Origin: Bacteroidota bacterium
Lineage (GTDB): Bacteria > Bacteroidota > Bacteroidia > M30B66
DNA length: 64,000 nt
Assembly (NCBI GenBank): GCA_027490225.1
Contig: JAIXYK010000037.1
Coordinates: 1 to 64,000, forward strand
Direction of reading: 5' to 3'
Notes under the pieces: generated by a model
What the model was told of the DNA's origin: nothing
The model's database searches: none
The model's input: only the letters and a program-made list of their open reading frames with translations
Part shown: piece by piece, positions 26,878 to 35,712 of the stretch
Layout: the number at the start of each line of letters is the position of its first letter
Numbering within the stretch: position 1 is the stretch's first letter
Translations under genes and position numbers: made by a program

Positions 26878-27711
26878 TTAATTTTCGGGGAACTGGTATA
26901 CCGATAAACTATCGTTGTGAAGCAGGTAAAGTCTTGATTTCTCTATGCGTAAATCGCTGTAATTGCTGATGGGTAAATTGATGGTGCTTTCTTGTAATGT
27001 TTTGATGCTGTAAGCGTTGAGTACTCCTGGTGTGTTGCTGTAATATAAAATGTTGTTGAATACCTGAAATTTGGTAAGTCCTTTTATGGGAATGGTTTTG
27101 ATGTATGTGCCAAAAATATCGAACTGAAAAATGCCTATTTCGGGAATGCTCATGTAAAGGTAGTTTTCATGCTCCATCATAAAAACTGGTTGCAGCGCGA
27201 GGTTGAGTATTTGGTTGAGGTTTTTGATTTGTGTGGTTACCTGCAACTGCTGGTTGAGGCGAATGAGGTTGAACTGCACTTGGTCGAAAAGCCAAATGCC
27301 ATTGTCGTAAGAGGCACAAACGAGTGATGTTTGCTCCCATTCACGGTCCTGCAATTGTATGGGAAATCCGTTTTCGGTAACGGTATTGTCGAGAAAAACT
27401 ACTTTTGAAAAATCCTGGTAAAAAACCACAATTTTGAGTGGATTTAGGGCATCGATGCTCGTAATTGTGCCCAATCCTTTGTTGCTGTAGGTTCTAAAGA
27501 GTGTTCCGTTTTCACGGTATTTGGTGAGCTGGTCTTTGTTGAGCAGAAAACTATTGCCCAAATTGTCGGTAAAGAGCTTATTGCCTTTGATGGGAATGCT
27601 CCAGATTTTTTCCCATTTTATGTCTTGCAAATTTGGTGTAAACGAATAGAAGCTTGCGAATGCTATTAACAGGCCGCAAAAAAGCGCATATGATTTTTTA
27701 AAAGGCATCAT
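26878..27711 (-). CDS. Secreted beta-propeller-like protein coupled to the GH3 gene
   Basis: This 277-residue protein has an N-terminal signal sequence (ALFCGLLIAFASFYSF) and a body of short repeated strands (for example GIWLFDQVQFNLIRLNQQ and YLYMSIPEIGIFQFDI) that suggest a beta-propeller. I cannot name the family. Its ATG overlaps the stop codon of the GH3 gene (ATGA at 27708-27711), so translation of the two is probably coupled and their functions linked. It is the last gene of that two-gene unit. Confidence 0.7.
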   Translation of the reverse strand: MMPFKKSYALFCGLLIAFASFYSFTPNLQDIKWEKIWSIPIKGNKLFTDNLGNSFLLNKDQLTKYRENGTLFRTYSNKGLGTITSIDALNPLKIVVFYQDFSKVVFLDNTVTENGFPIQLQDREWEQTSLVCASYDNGIWLFDQVQFNLIRLNQQLQVTTQIKNLNQILNLALQPVFMMEHENYLYMSIPEIGIFQFDIFGTYIKTIPIKGLTKFQVFNNILYYSNTPGVLNAYSIKTLQESTINLPISNYSDLRIEKSRLYLLHNDSLSVYQFPEN

Positions 27712-29231
27712 TGGGCGTGTGCTGGCGCTAGAGAGAGAATTTCGTCGAGGTATTTACGGTTGTTGGCCAATCGTGGTATTTTATTTTGTCCGCCAAGTTT
27801 GCCTTTTGCTTTTAACCAATTGTAGAACGTTCCTTTTGCTACTGCGCGTATCAATGGCATGCGCAAAGTAATGTTTTTGTATCTTTTAGCCTCATAATCA
27901 GAGTTTAAAGATTTAAGCGCATTGTCGAGCACCTCAGTAAAGTAACCCAAGCTTTCGGGTTTTTGTTGAAATTCTATGAGCCATTCGTGCGCGCCGTTGG
28001 TGTCGAATTCCATAAAAACAGGACCTGCAGTGTATTCTGAAATAATGGCTCCCGATTTTTCGCAGGCTATTGCCAATGCTTTTTCGGCATTTTCAATTAC
28101 CAGCTCTTCGCCAAATGTATTGATGTAATGTTTGGTGCGTCCAGAAATTTTGAATCTATAAGGTCGTATGGAAGTAAACTGCACTACATCGCCAATTTTG
28201 TAGCGCCACAAACCACCGTTTGTTGTGATGAGCATTTCGTAGCTTTTATTGAGCTCTACATCGCTGAGCCATAACACATTTGGATTATCTTGATTGGTTT
28301 CTTCAATGGGAATAAACTCATAGAAAATACCATAATCGAGCATGAGCAGCATTTCGTCGGAGTTTGTTTGGTCTTGAATGCCAAAAAAGCCTTCGGAAGC
28401 ATTATAGATTTCGAGGTAATTCATAGCTCCACTCGGAATCATTTTTTTATACTGCTCGCGGTAAGGAATAAAACTCACACCGCCGTGCATAAACAATTCT
28501 AAATTTGGCCAAACTTCGAGAATGTTTTTAGCGCCTTTTAGTTCAATAACACGCTGTAATAATATTAACATCCAACTTGGTACCCCAGCAAGATTGGTAA
28601 CGTCTTCGTCTACGGTTGCGTGTATGATTCTTTCGAGTTTGCTTTCCCATTCGCTCATCAATGCGATATTCAAATCGGGCGTGCGGATGTATTCCACCCA
28701 AACTGGTAGATTTTCCATAATAATGGCGCTGAGGTCGCCAGAATATGTGCTTCCTGATTTTTGATTCAACTGATGCGATCCACCAAGCGTAAGTCCTTTA
28801 CCAGAAAATAGGCGTGTTTCAGGATAGTTGTTGCAATAAATTGAAAGCATGTCTTTACCACCTTTAAAGTGACAATCTTCCATGGCTTCCTGACTGAGGG
28901 GAATGAATTTGCTTTTGTCGTTGGTAGTTCCAGATGATTTGGCAAACCAGATAACTTCAGATGGCCAGAGAATGTTTTGTTCTCCCAGCATCATGCGTTC
29001 TATGTTTGGCTTAAGGGCTTCGTAATCGTGAGCAGGAACTCTATTTTTGTACGTTTGGTAGTTGTTAATACTTTTGAAATCGTATTTCTCGCCAAACTCT
29101 GTGTTTTGGGCTTGTGTAATCAACTTTTTAAGCCATTCTTGCTGTACTTCATCGGGGTATTTCATAAACAGTTCAATTTGATGAATCCGTTTTTTCATTA
29201 CCCAGGAAAGAATAGAGTTGATGATTGACAT
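27708..29231 (-). CDS. GH3 auxin-responsive-promoter-family acyl-adenylate-forming protein
   Basis: This 507-residue protein belongs to the GH3 family, which in plants conjugates jasmonate or auxin to amino acids through an acyl-adenylate. The nucleotide-binding motif FAKSSGTTNDKSKFIPLS (about residues 95-112) is intact, and the later WRYKIGDVVQFTSIRPYRFK (about 335-355) and the C-terminal domain are present. Bacterial members are widespread in Bacteroidota and their substrates are mostly unknown. The predicted promoter ends four bases before the ATG, implying a leaderless message. The downstream secreted protein overlaps it by 4 bp. Confidence 0.9.
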   Translation of the reverse strand: MSIINSILSWVMKKRIHQIELFMKYPDEVQQEWLKKLITQAQNTEFGEKYDFKSINNYQTYKNRVPAHDYEALKPNIERMMLGEQNILWPSEVIWFAKSSGTTNDKSKFIPLSQEAMEDCHFKGGKDMLSIYCNNYPETRLFSGKGLTLGGSHQLNQKSGSTYSGDLSAIIMENLPVWVEYIRTPDLNIALMSEWESKLERIIHATVDEDVTNLAGVPSWMLILLQRVIELKGAKNILEVWPNLELFMHGGVSFIPYREQYKKMIPSGAMNYLEIYNASEGFFGIQDQTNSDEMLLMLDYGIFYEFIPIEETNQDNPNVLWLSDVELNKSYEMLITTNGGLWRYKIGDVVQFTSIRPYRFKISGRTKHYINTFGEELVIENAEKALAIACEKSGAIISEYTAGPVFMEFDTNGAHEWLIEFQQKPESLGYFTEVLDNALKSLNSDYEAKRYKNITLRMPLIRAVAKGTFYNWLKAKGKLGGQNKIPRLANNRKYLDEILSLAPAHAQ

Positions 29232-29235
29232 GGGA

Positions 29236-29243
29236 CAAACTTA
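29236..29243 (-). promoter_or_regulatory. -7 promoter element TAAGTTTG for the GH3 gene
   Basis: This is a perfect TAnnTTTG match on the minus strand with four bases (TCCC) before the ATG at 29231, the same geometry as at 7366, 16376 and 33103. Confidence 0.55.
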
Positions 29244-29254
29244 GTGAAAAGTAA

Positions 29255-29310
29255 GTTGAAAGTATAAAGTTGAAAGTATAAAGTTAAAAGTATAAAGTTA
29301 AAAGTTGAAA
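29255..29310. repeat. Tandem repeat, four units of 14 bp
   Basis: The unit GTTGAAAGTATAAA occurs at 29255 and 29269, followed by GTTAAAAGTATAAA at 29283 and GTTAAAAGTTGAAA at 29297, then decays into A-rich purine sequence. It lies just upstream of the GH3 promoter, within the 426 bp gap before polX. Confidence 0.8.
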
Positions 29311-29435
29311 GGTGAAAGGGAAAAGGGAAAATTGAAAAGCAGCATAAGTCGTAATATCAACAAATAAAAACCACGAAGTGGTGAAATTATAAAAGTTGAA
29401 AATTAAGTTTTACGTATAGTAAGGTGTTTTAATTT

Positions 29436-29655
29436 AGGCGCTACCCGCGTTTGCATTTGTTTTCATAGCCATTTTTTAGGTGCGGGTCAGGTCTTCGGCT
29501 ATAGTTGCAGGGGCAATTTTACAATTTATTGCCCCTGCAAGCTATTTGCCTCAGCCCTTAGCGCGGGCAAAGCATAATGCCACGCCCCTGATAGAGCCAA
29601 ATACCGCCTGAGGAACGAAGGCAGTATGGGCGATAGCAGGAAAAGGCGCCCAAAA
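29436..29655. repeat. GC-rich intergenic element with long hairpin
   Basis: This GC-rich patch holds a 13 bp perfect inverted repeat, TTGCAGGGGCAAT (29505-29517) with ATTGCCCCTGCAA (29528-29540), and further words such as GGGCGATAGCAGG. It has no coding potential. It resembles the other GC-rich gaps in this window and the dispersed intergenic repeats seen in many Bacteroidota genomes. Confidence 0.55.
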
Positions 29656-29657
29656 AA

Positions 29658-31298
29658 CTATTTACTACTCAACCAAATTTTAAATTCTTCAGTTGTTTTG
29701 CCATTTAACATGAAATCTTTGGTGAGTCCACCTTTGCGGGCTACGTTTATGCCGTAATGCATGTCGAGAAAACCTGATTTTTTGTGTGCATCGGGATTGA
29801 TGGAAATGAGTACATTTTTTTTCATGCAATATGGAATAAAACGCCAGTCAATGTCCAAACGATATGGATGTGCGTTCAACTCAATTACAACATTGTTGGC
29901 TGCGCAAGCATCAATCACCTTATGATGGTCGATGGGGTAACCTTTGCGGGAAAGCAAAAGCCTGCCGGTTGGGTGACCCAAAATACGCGTGTATGGATTT
30001 TCGATGGCTTTGATGAGGCGTTGCGTGGCGCGCTCTTCATCCATTTTTAACACGGAATGCACGGAAGCAACAATAAAATCGAAGGTTTTGAGGATTTCTT
30101 CGGGGTAATCGAGTGAGCCATCTACCAAAATATCTGATTCAATGCCTTTGAAAATGGTGAAATCTGTAATTTTTGCGTTGAGTTGGGCAATTTCCTGGTG
30201 TTGCTGTAATACGCGCTCAATGCTTAATCCGCCTGCATAACCGGCAGATTTACTGTGGTCGCAAATGCCCAAATAATCGAGTTTCAATTCCTTGCAGGCC
30301 AAGGCCATTTCTTCTAAAGTGTTGGCGCCATCGCTCCATGTGCTGTGGTTATGCAAACTGCCTTTAATATCTTCCCAAGTGACCAGTTGCTCAATATCTA
30401 TTTTGCTTGCTTGGTCAATGTCTGAATCGCGCAATTCTGGAATTATAAACGGAAAACCGCGTTCTTCGTAAAAATTAGCTTCGCTATTGATTGGTTCTTC
30501 CAAATCAAAATCGAGCTGCAGTAAGTGTTCGGCAGGACCAGTGGTAAATAAAAGGTCTTTTTCGAAATCGTAGGAAGGAATAAAATGGATGTTGTATTTC
30601 TCTAAGTACTTCGCTGCAAAGAAGGTTTCATTATCTGTAACTTCAGAAAACTGCGGTAATGTTGGCAATAAGGCAAAAAATTGGTCTTCGTCGTTTTGCA
30701 CTAAAATCTCAATATCATCCACTGTTTCCATTTTCCGGCGAATGGAACCAGTGGCTTCTATTTGCAGTTCAAATCCAGCTTTTTGAATTACTTTAATGGC
30801 TTCATGCGCCACCATTTCTGCTTCTGCAAAATGCAATTTGCCTTGGTTTGCCAAACGGTATTCTAAAGCTTGAAGAATAGAAGCCTGGGTTTTCGCCCCA
30901 AAGCCTTTTAGTTCTACCAATCGGTTTTCGTTGCAGGCGTAGAGTAATTCACCGGGTGTTTCAATATCCAGTTCTCGCCACAATTGCGCGACTTTTTTCG
31001 GACCAATTCCTTTTATATTCAGCAATTCTATGATTCCTTGCGGAGTAATAGAAACGTAATGTGTTAATTCTTCAGTAGTTCCCGTTTGTTCCAATTCCAG
31101 AATTTTAAGGGCTATGCCTTTTCCAATTCCAGGAATTTGAAGGAGTTCTTCTAATGATTTGCCTTCTAAAACAACATCTGAACGGTCAATTTGAAATGCA
31201 GCATTGGTGAGCGATTTTAGCTTGAACGGATTTTCATCGTGCAATTCACCCAATGCCGCTGTTAATTTCAGCGCGCGCGATATTTCCTTATTGGTCAT
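29658..31298 (-). CDS. polX: PolX-family protein: degenerate polymerase X palm plus PHP domain
   Basis: This 546-residue protein has helix-hairpin-helix motifs (LLQIPGIGKGIALKIL about 52-67; LLNIKGIGPKKV about 92-103), an X-family nucleotidyltransferase palm (GSIRRKMETVDDIEILV, 184-200) and a C-terminal PHP domain. In PHP, LHNHSTWSDG (315-324), CDHS (346-349) and NPDAH are intact, so a Mn-dependent 3'-5' exonuclease or AP-endonuclease activity is likely. In the palm, the expected DxD reads D195-I-E197 and the third Asp appears replaced around His238, so polymerisation is doubtful. It lies 7 bp downstream of sppA on the same strand. Confidence 0.88.
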   Translation of the reverse strand: MTNKEISRALKLTAALGELHDENPFKLKSLTNAAFQIDRSDVVLEGKSLEELLQIPGIGKGIALKILELEQTGTTEELTHYVSITPQGIIELLNIKGIGPKKVAQLWRELDIETPGELLYACNENRLVELKGFGAKTQASILQALEYRLANQGKLHFAEAEMVAHEAIKVIQKAGFELQIEATGSIRRKMETVDDIEILVQNDEDQFFALLPTLPQFSEVTDNETFFAAKYLEKYNIHFIPSYDFEKDLLFTTGPAEHLLQLDFDLEEPINSEANFYEERGFPFIIPELRDSDIDQASKIDIEQLVTWEDIKGSLHNHSTWSDGANTLEEMALACKELKLDYLGICDHSKSAGYAGGLSIERVLQQHQEIAQLNAKITDFTIFKGIESDILVDGSLDYPEEILKTFDFIVASVHSVLKMDEERATQRLIKAIENPYTRILGHPTGRLLLSRKGYPIDHHKVIDACAANNVVIELNAHPYRLDIDWRFIPYCMKKNVLISINPDAHKKSGFLDMHYGINVARKGGLTKDFMLNGKTTEEFKIWLSSK

Positions 31299-31305
31299 TT
31301 ACGCT

Positions 31306-33054
31306 TTAATACACTTCAATTTGGTACGGCATGCGCGTTTGGTAAGACTTCATGCGCATCAAGTGATTCATTTGGTTGTAGTATTTGTAAGAATCTCCCA
31401 ATGCTTTTTCTAACACTTTAGTCTCTGTTTCTCCGCTCATTTTCTTAAAGAATTTCTCAATAGGATTTTCTTGAAATGGCAAAGGTAGAATTACATAATT
31501 ATCCAATTTCGCTTTTTTGGCAGCAATGGCTACTGCTGTTTCTAATCCTCCAAAAACATCCACTAAACCTAATCTTTTTGCATCTGCACCTGTCCAAACG
31601 CGACCTTGTGCAATAGAATCTACATCTGCCTTACTCATTTTACGACCTTCGGCCACACGGGTAATGAAGTTGTCGTAAATGCGCTCAATTTCGCGTTGAA
31701 TAATTTCTCTTTCTTGCGCAGTTACTGCTCTTGAACCAGTTCCTATGTCGGCAAATTTGTTGGTTTTAACTGTGTCAACAGTCACACCAAGGTTGTTTAC
31801 CAATTTTTGTCCGTTGAAAAACAAACCAAACACACCAATAGAACCTGTAATTGTATTTGGACTTGCAACAATTGTATCGGCAGGAGCTGCAATGTAATAA
31901 CCACCAGAAGCAGCCAAATTACCCATAGAAACTATAACAGGTTTTACTTTTTTGGTTAACACTACTTCTCTGTAAATAGTTTCAGAAGCTAAAGCAGAAC
32001 CTCCAGGAGAGTTAACACGCAATACTACAGCTTTTACTTTATCATCTAATCTTGCTTTTCTCAAGGCTTTTGAAAATTCTACAGAACCAACTTCTCCTTC
32101 TTTTCCTTCACCGTCTACTATATCACCTTCAGCAAAAATAATCGCAATTTTATCTTTCGATTTTTCTTTGTCTTCTTTCACATCAATGAGCTCAGTGATG
32201 CTGGTGAATTCAATTTTATCAATTGCCTCAGCTTTTGCTTTTGCTTTCAGGATTTCTAAAACTTCATCGCGGTACAAAAGATCATCTACCAGTTTTTGTT
32301 CTTTGGCTGAAACAGAACTTGTAACCAAAGCATTATCAGCAATACTTAAAATTTGCGCAGGAGTAAGTTTTCTTTCTTTGGCTATGCCTTCAACCATATG
32401 ATTCCAAATTGAGAAAATAAAAGTTCTGATTTGTTCACGGTTGGCATCGCTCAATTTATCTTGAATAAAAGGTTCTACAGCACTTTTAAATTTACCATGT
32501 CTAAAAACTTGTGGTTCTACACCAATTTTATCTAGCACACCTTTAAAGAAAAGAATTTCAGAACGTAAGCCTTTCAATTCAGACATACCAGTAGGGTGAA
32601 GGTAAATTTTATCGGCCACAGTTGCTAGATAATATGCTGGTTGCGCATAATTTTCACTGTATGCGTAGATGAATTTTTTTGATTTTTTAAATTCAATTAA
32701 CTCATTTCTAATTTCTTCTATACTCGCAATACCAGATGGAATCGCTGAGATATCTAAGAAAATACCGATGATGTTCTCGTTTTTTGCAGCTTTTCGAATA
32801 TTGTGTAAAATATCATTCAATCCAGGAGTTTGTTCTCCAAAGCTACCACCGGAAATACCAGCAAATGGATTTTCATTGGTTCTATCTGAAATTGGTTGAT
32901 CTAAGGTTAAATGAAGGATTGTATTTTCTTCTAGTTTCACCACTTTTTTACTGCTGCTAGTAGCAACACCAACAATGATGAATAAGAAAAGTAGCACAAA
33001 CGATAAAATGAAGCCCATCATGGAGGCGAACATTATCTTGAAAAATGATTTCAT
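31306..33054 (-). CDS. sppA: Signal peptide peptidase SppA (long form)
   Basis: This 582-residue inner-membrane protease has one N-terminal membrane span (about 8-30) and duplicated ClpP-like domains. The catalytic dyad of the long SppA form is visible: Lys190 in GKFKSAVEPF and Ser383 in LAASGGYYIA. It degrades cleaved signal peptides in the cytoplasmic membrane. It is divergent from folK, an arrangement common in Bacteroidota, and probably shares a transcript with polX downstream. Confidence 0.93.
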   Translation of the reverse strand: MKSFFKIMFASMMGFILSFVLLFLFIIVGVATSSSKKVVKLEENTILHLTLDQPISDRTNENPFAGISGGSFGEQTPGLNDILHNIRKAAKNENIIGIFLDISAIPSGIASIEEIRNELIEFKKSKKFIYAYSENYAQPAYYLATVADKIYLHPTGMSELKGLRSEILFFKGVLDKIGVEPQVFRHGKFKSAVEPFIQDKLSDANREQIRTFIFSIWNHMVEGIAKERKLTPAQILSIADNALVTSSVSAKEQKLVDDLLYRDEVLEILKAKAKAEAIDKIEFTSITELIDVKEDKEKSKDKIAIIFAEGDIVDGEGKEGEVGSVEFSKALRKARLDDKVKAVVLRVNSPGGSALASETIYREVVLTKKVKPVIVSMGNLAASGGYYIAAPADTIVASPNTITGSIGVFGLFFNGQKLVNNLGVTVDTVKTNKFADIGTGSRAVTAQEREIIQREIERIYDNFITRVAEGRKMSKADVDSIAQGRVWTGADAKRLGLVDVFGGLETAVAIAAKKAKLDNYVILPLPFQENPIEKFFKKMSGETETKVLEKALGDSYKYYNQMNHLMRMKSYQTRMPYQIEVY

Positions 33055-33071
33055 GTTATAGAATTAGGTTG

Positions 33072-33079
33072 CAAAATTA
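33072..33079 (-). promoter_or_regulatory. -7 promoter element TAATTTTG for sppA
   Basis: This is a perfect TAnnTTTG match on the minus strand, with its last base 18 bp from the sppA ATG at 33054. It forms a divergent pair with the folK element at 33103. Confidence 0.5.
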
Positions 33080-33102
33080 CTTATTTCGAGCAATTAAATG
33101 AT

Positions 33103-33110
33103 TAATTTTG
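33103..33110 (+). promoter_or_regulatory. -7 promoter element TAATTTTG for folK
   Basis: This is a perfect TAnnTTTG match with four bases (AAAA) before the ATG at 33115, predicting a leaderless folK transcript. Confidence 0.5.
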
Positions 33111-33114
33111 AAAA

Positions 33115-33573
33115 ATGATTCAAGTGGCAATTTCTTTAGGTAGTAATTTGGGAAATGGGGAAGAAAATATATTAAAATCCATTGAATTATTGAATCAGAA
33201 TGGCATTGAAATTCTAGCTATTTCAAGCTTTTACAAAACCATACCCGAAGGATTTTTATCCGAAAATTTGTTTACCAATGCTGCAGCAATTGCGCAAACA
33301 AATTTAGATGCAGACGGTCTAGTAAAATTGATTTTGAGTATTGAAATTCAGCTCGGTAGAACAAGAAATACAGATGTTTATGAAGATAGGGTTATTGATT
33401 TGGATGTTTTATTATTTGGGAATGAGGTAATTGAAACGGAAATAGCGATTATTCCACACCCAAGAATGCATTTGAGGAGGTTTGTGTTAGAACCACTTTC
33501 AGAAATAGCTCCAAATTGGGAGCACCCAATTCTAAAAAGTAATATTATTGATATTTTAAAGCATCTAAATTGA
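33115..33573 (+). CDS. folK: 2-amino-4-hydroxy-6-hydroxymethyldihydropteridine pyrophosphokinase
   Basis: This 152-residue HPPK transfers pyrophosphate from ATP to hydroxymethyldihydropterin in folate synthesis. It shows SLGSNLGNGEENI near the N-terminus, LGRTRNTDVYEDRVIDLDVLLF (about 81-102, carrying the metal-binding DxD) and IPHPRMHLRRFVLEPLSEIAP. It is full length for the family. It stands alone downstream of its promoter; no other folate gene is in the window. Confidence 0.95.
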   Translation: MIQVAISLGSNLGNGEENILKSIELLNQNGIEILAISSFYKTIPEGFLSENLFTNAAAIAQTNLDADGLVKLILSIEIQLGRTRNTDVYEDRVIDLDVLLFGNEVIETEIAIIPHPRMHLRRFVLEPLSEIAPNWEHPILKSNIIDILKHLN

Positions 33574-33680
33574 TTAAATGTTATTGATTAATTTGACATT
33601 CATTTCTTACATCACATAGTTTATGAGCATAGATTTGAGTTTAAAATGTTGATAATCAGTGTTAATATTAAATTTACAAA

Positions 33681-33713
33681 TTGTTAGGAATGTAACTTGA
33701 ATTGGTATTTTTG
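33681..33713 (+). promoter_or_regulatory. Promoter for the TPR lipoprotein gene
   Basis: TTG at 33681 (-33 position) and TATTTTTG at 33706-33713 are separated by 22 bp, matching the Bacteroidota housekeeping promoter. The predicted start near 33718 gives a leader of about 27 bases before the ATG at 33745, and it excludes the longer reading frame from 33697. Confidence 0.6.
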
Positions 33714-33744
33714 CGCCACTAAAAAGAAACCTAATAATAGAATT

Positions 33745-35463
33745 ATGATAATGAATACAAAATTGGGAATTGCTGCTGTTTTGGCTTTTACATTTTTGAT
33801 TACTGAAAGTTGTGGTATTAAAAAGATGGTAAAAAATGCAAAAGATATTTCTTACGAAACAACGCCCAATCCATTAGAATTACATGGCGATAGCGTGAAG
33901 ATTACTGTGAATGGAAATTTCCCTGAGAAATATTTTCATAAAAAAGCAACAGTTTTGGTTACTCCTGTGGTGAAGTTTAATGGTGGAGAAAAACTGTTAA
34001 AGAACATTACTTTAAAAGGTGATAAAATTGAAGGCAGTGGGCAAAGTATTTCTTACACTGCGGGCGGAAAATTCACGGTAAAAGACCAGTTTTTGTATCA
34101 AGCCGGAATGGAGAAATCTGATATTATTCTTCGTGCTACTATCATATATAAAGGTAAAAACACAGAATTGCCAGAATTGAAAATTGCTGATGGAACAATT
34201 GTAACTCCATTATTGCTGCAGCCAGACTACAAGGCGATTGCAGTTGGAGATAAATTTGACAAAAATCCTACTGTAACTCAGAAGTCCAATATCTATTTCT
34301 TGGTTGATTCATGGGAAGTTAGAAACATTGAATTGAACAGCGATGAAATGAGCAACTTATATCGATTTATTGATAAAGGTGCAAAAGATAGTTCAGAGTT
34401 TACAAGTCTTGATATTTATGGATTCGCATCACCAGAAGGTGAGTTAACTAGAAATTCAAAGCTTTCTGAGAATCGTGCTGATGAAGCATTTAAAGTGATG
34501 CAAAATCGTTTCAACAAAGCGAAGATGAAAGATTTAGCGAAACGCGAAGGTTTCTATAAAAAGACTACAACCAATTTTGAAGATTGGGATGGCTTAAAGG
34601 GCATGTTGCAATCTTCTTCTGTTGAAGGAAAAGATCAGGCTATCAATATTATTAACACTATTGGGGATCCAGAAGCAAGAGAAGCTGAGTTTAGAAAAAT
34701 GGCGAGTTTCGATCCTATTTATGAGGCATATTTTCCAAAATTACGCCGTGCCGAAATTAACTTGGTGGCTAAACTGAAAACAAGAACTGATGCTCAGATT
34801 AGCGCTTTAGCTGCTTCTGCACCAGATTCATTGGGTTACGAAGAGTTAATGTATGCTGCAGGTTTAACTACAGAATTGAATCAAAAAATGGCAATTTACA
34901 ACGCTTTTGCTCGTCGTTTCCCTGAAGATTACAGAGGATTCAATAACATGGGTTATATATACGTATTGCAAGGTAAAGTAAACGAGGCGCAAGCTGAATT
35001 TGAAAAAGCAAACAGAATTAGCGCTAACAACCCAGTTATTCAGAATAATCTTGGAGCAGTTGCTGCAATGAAAGGTGATAAAAAAGGTGCTGCTACTTTA
35101 TTTAACAATGCGGGTGCTGCACCTGAAGTTTCTTACAACAAAGGTAATTTGGCTGTTGCCAATGGAAAATATAGTGAAGCAAGCGCTGCATATGGAAGTA
35201 CTTGTTCATTCAATGCTGCACTTGCAAAATTATTAGCAGGTAATCCATCAGGTGCAAATCAAACTTTAGATTGCAGTACAGAAAAAGAAACAGCTGCAGC
35301 TTCTTATTTGAAAGCAGTAATTGCAGCAAGAAATTCTGATAAAGAAGGTGTAGTTTCAAATTTAACAAAAGCTATTTCTGCTGATAAGAAATGGAAAGAA
35401 AAAGCAAAAACTGATTTAGAATTTAGAAAGTTTACTACTGAACTTGGTTCAATTTTGAACTAA
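33745..35463 (+). CDS. Lipoprotein with OmpA-like and TPR regions
   Basis: From the ATG at 33745 this is a 572-residue exported protein with a signal sequence ending TESCG, a plausible but non-canonical lipobox. The first ~170 residues are beta-rich. An OmpA-like peptidoglycan-binding segment follows, with SLDIYGFASPEGELTRN and LSENRADEAFKVMQNR. The C-terminal third is alanine-rich helical TPR-like repeats (YIYVLQGKVNEAQAEFEKAN). Similar lipoproteins are common and highly expressed in Bacteroidota and probably link the outer membrane to peptidoglycan. It is followed by a strong terminator and then the giant SprB-repeat gene. An ATG at 33751 is an equally possible start. Confidence 0.78.
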   Translation: MIMNTKLGIAAVLAFTFLITESCGIKKMVKNAKDISYETTPNPLELHGDSVKITVNGNFPEKYFHKKATVLVTPVVKFNGGEKLLKNITLKGDKIEGSGQSISYTAGGKFTVKDQFLYQAGMEKSDIILRATIIYKGKNTELPELKIADGTIVTPLLLQPDYKAIAVGDKFDKNPTVTQKSNIYFLVDSWEVRNIELNSDEMSNLYRFIDKGAKDSSEFTSLDIYGFASPEGELTRNSKLSENRADEAFKVMQNRFNKAKMKDLAKREGFYKKTTTNFEDWDGLKGMLQSSSVEGKDQAINIINTIGDPEAREAEFRKMASFDPIYEAYFPKLRRAEINLVAKLKTRTDAQISALAASAPDSLGYEELMYAAGLTTELNQKMAIYNAFARRFPEDYRGFNNMGYIYVLQGKVNEAQAEFEKANRISANNPVIQNNLGAVAAMKGDKKGAATLFNNAGAAPEVSYNKGNLAVANGKYSEASAAYGSTCSFNAALAKLLAGNPSGANQTLDCSTEKETAAASYLKAVIAARNSDKEGVVSNLTKAISADKKWKEKAKTDLEFRKFTTELGSILN

Positions 35464-35483
35464 TCATTTTTTAATATTTTTAG

Positions 35484-35514
35484 AAAGGCGCATGTAAGTT
35501 ACATGCGCCTTTTT
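35484..35514 (+). terminator. Rho-independent terminator after the TPR lipoprotein gene
   Basis: AAAGGCGCATGTA (35484-35496) pairs with TACATGCGCCTTT (35500-35512) around a 3-base loop, followed by more T residues. It is one of the strongest hairpins in the window. Confidence 0.9.
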
Positions 35515-35557
35515 GCGTTTATATGCCTTATTCATGTAAGAAAAGGGCCTTTATTAG

Positions 35558-35590
35558 TTGCAAGTGAAAATATGTATTGACTTACATTTG
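35558..35590 (+). promoter_or_regulatory. Candidate promoter of the giant SprB-repeat gene
   Basis: TTG at 35558-35560 and TACATTTG at 35583-35590 are 22 bp apart, a good -33/-7 pair. The leader would be about 150 bases and includes the short reading frame at 35713-35751. Confidence 0.45.
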
Positions 35591-35712
35591 GGTTCAATAA
35601 TTCTGAAGGAAATTATACAAAAAACCGCTAGAAATATTGAATGTAACCTAACCTAATCAATTACCGTTTACACACAAAAGTTTTTCGATATGCTTTTTCT
35701 TTTGGAAATGAT

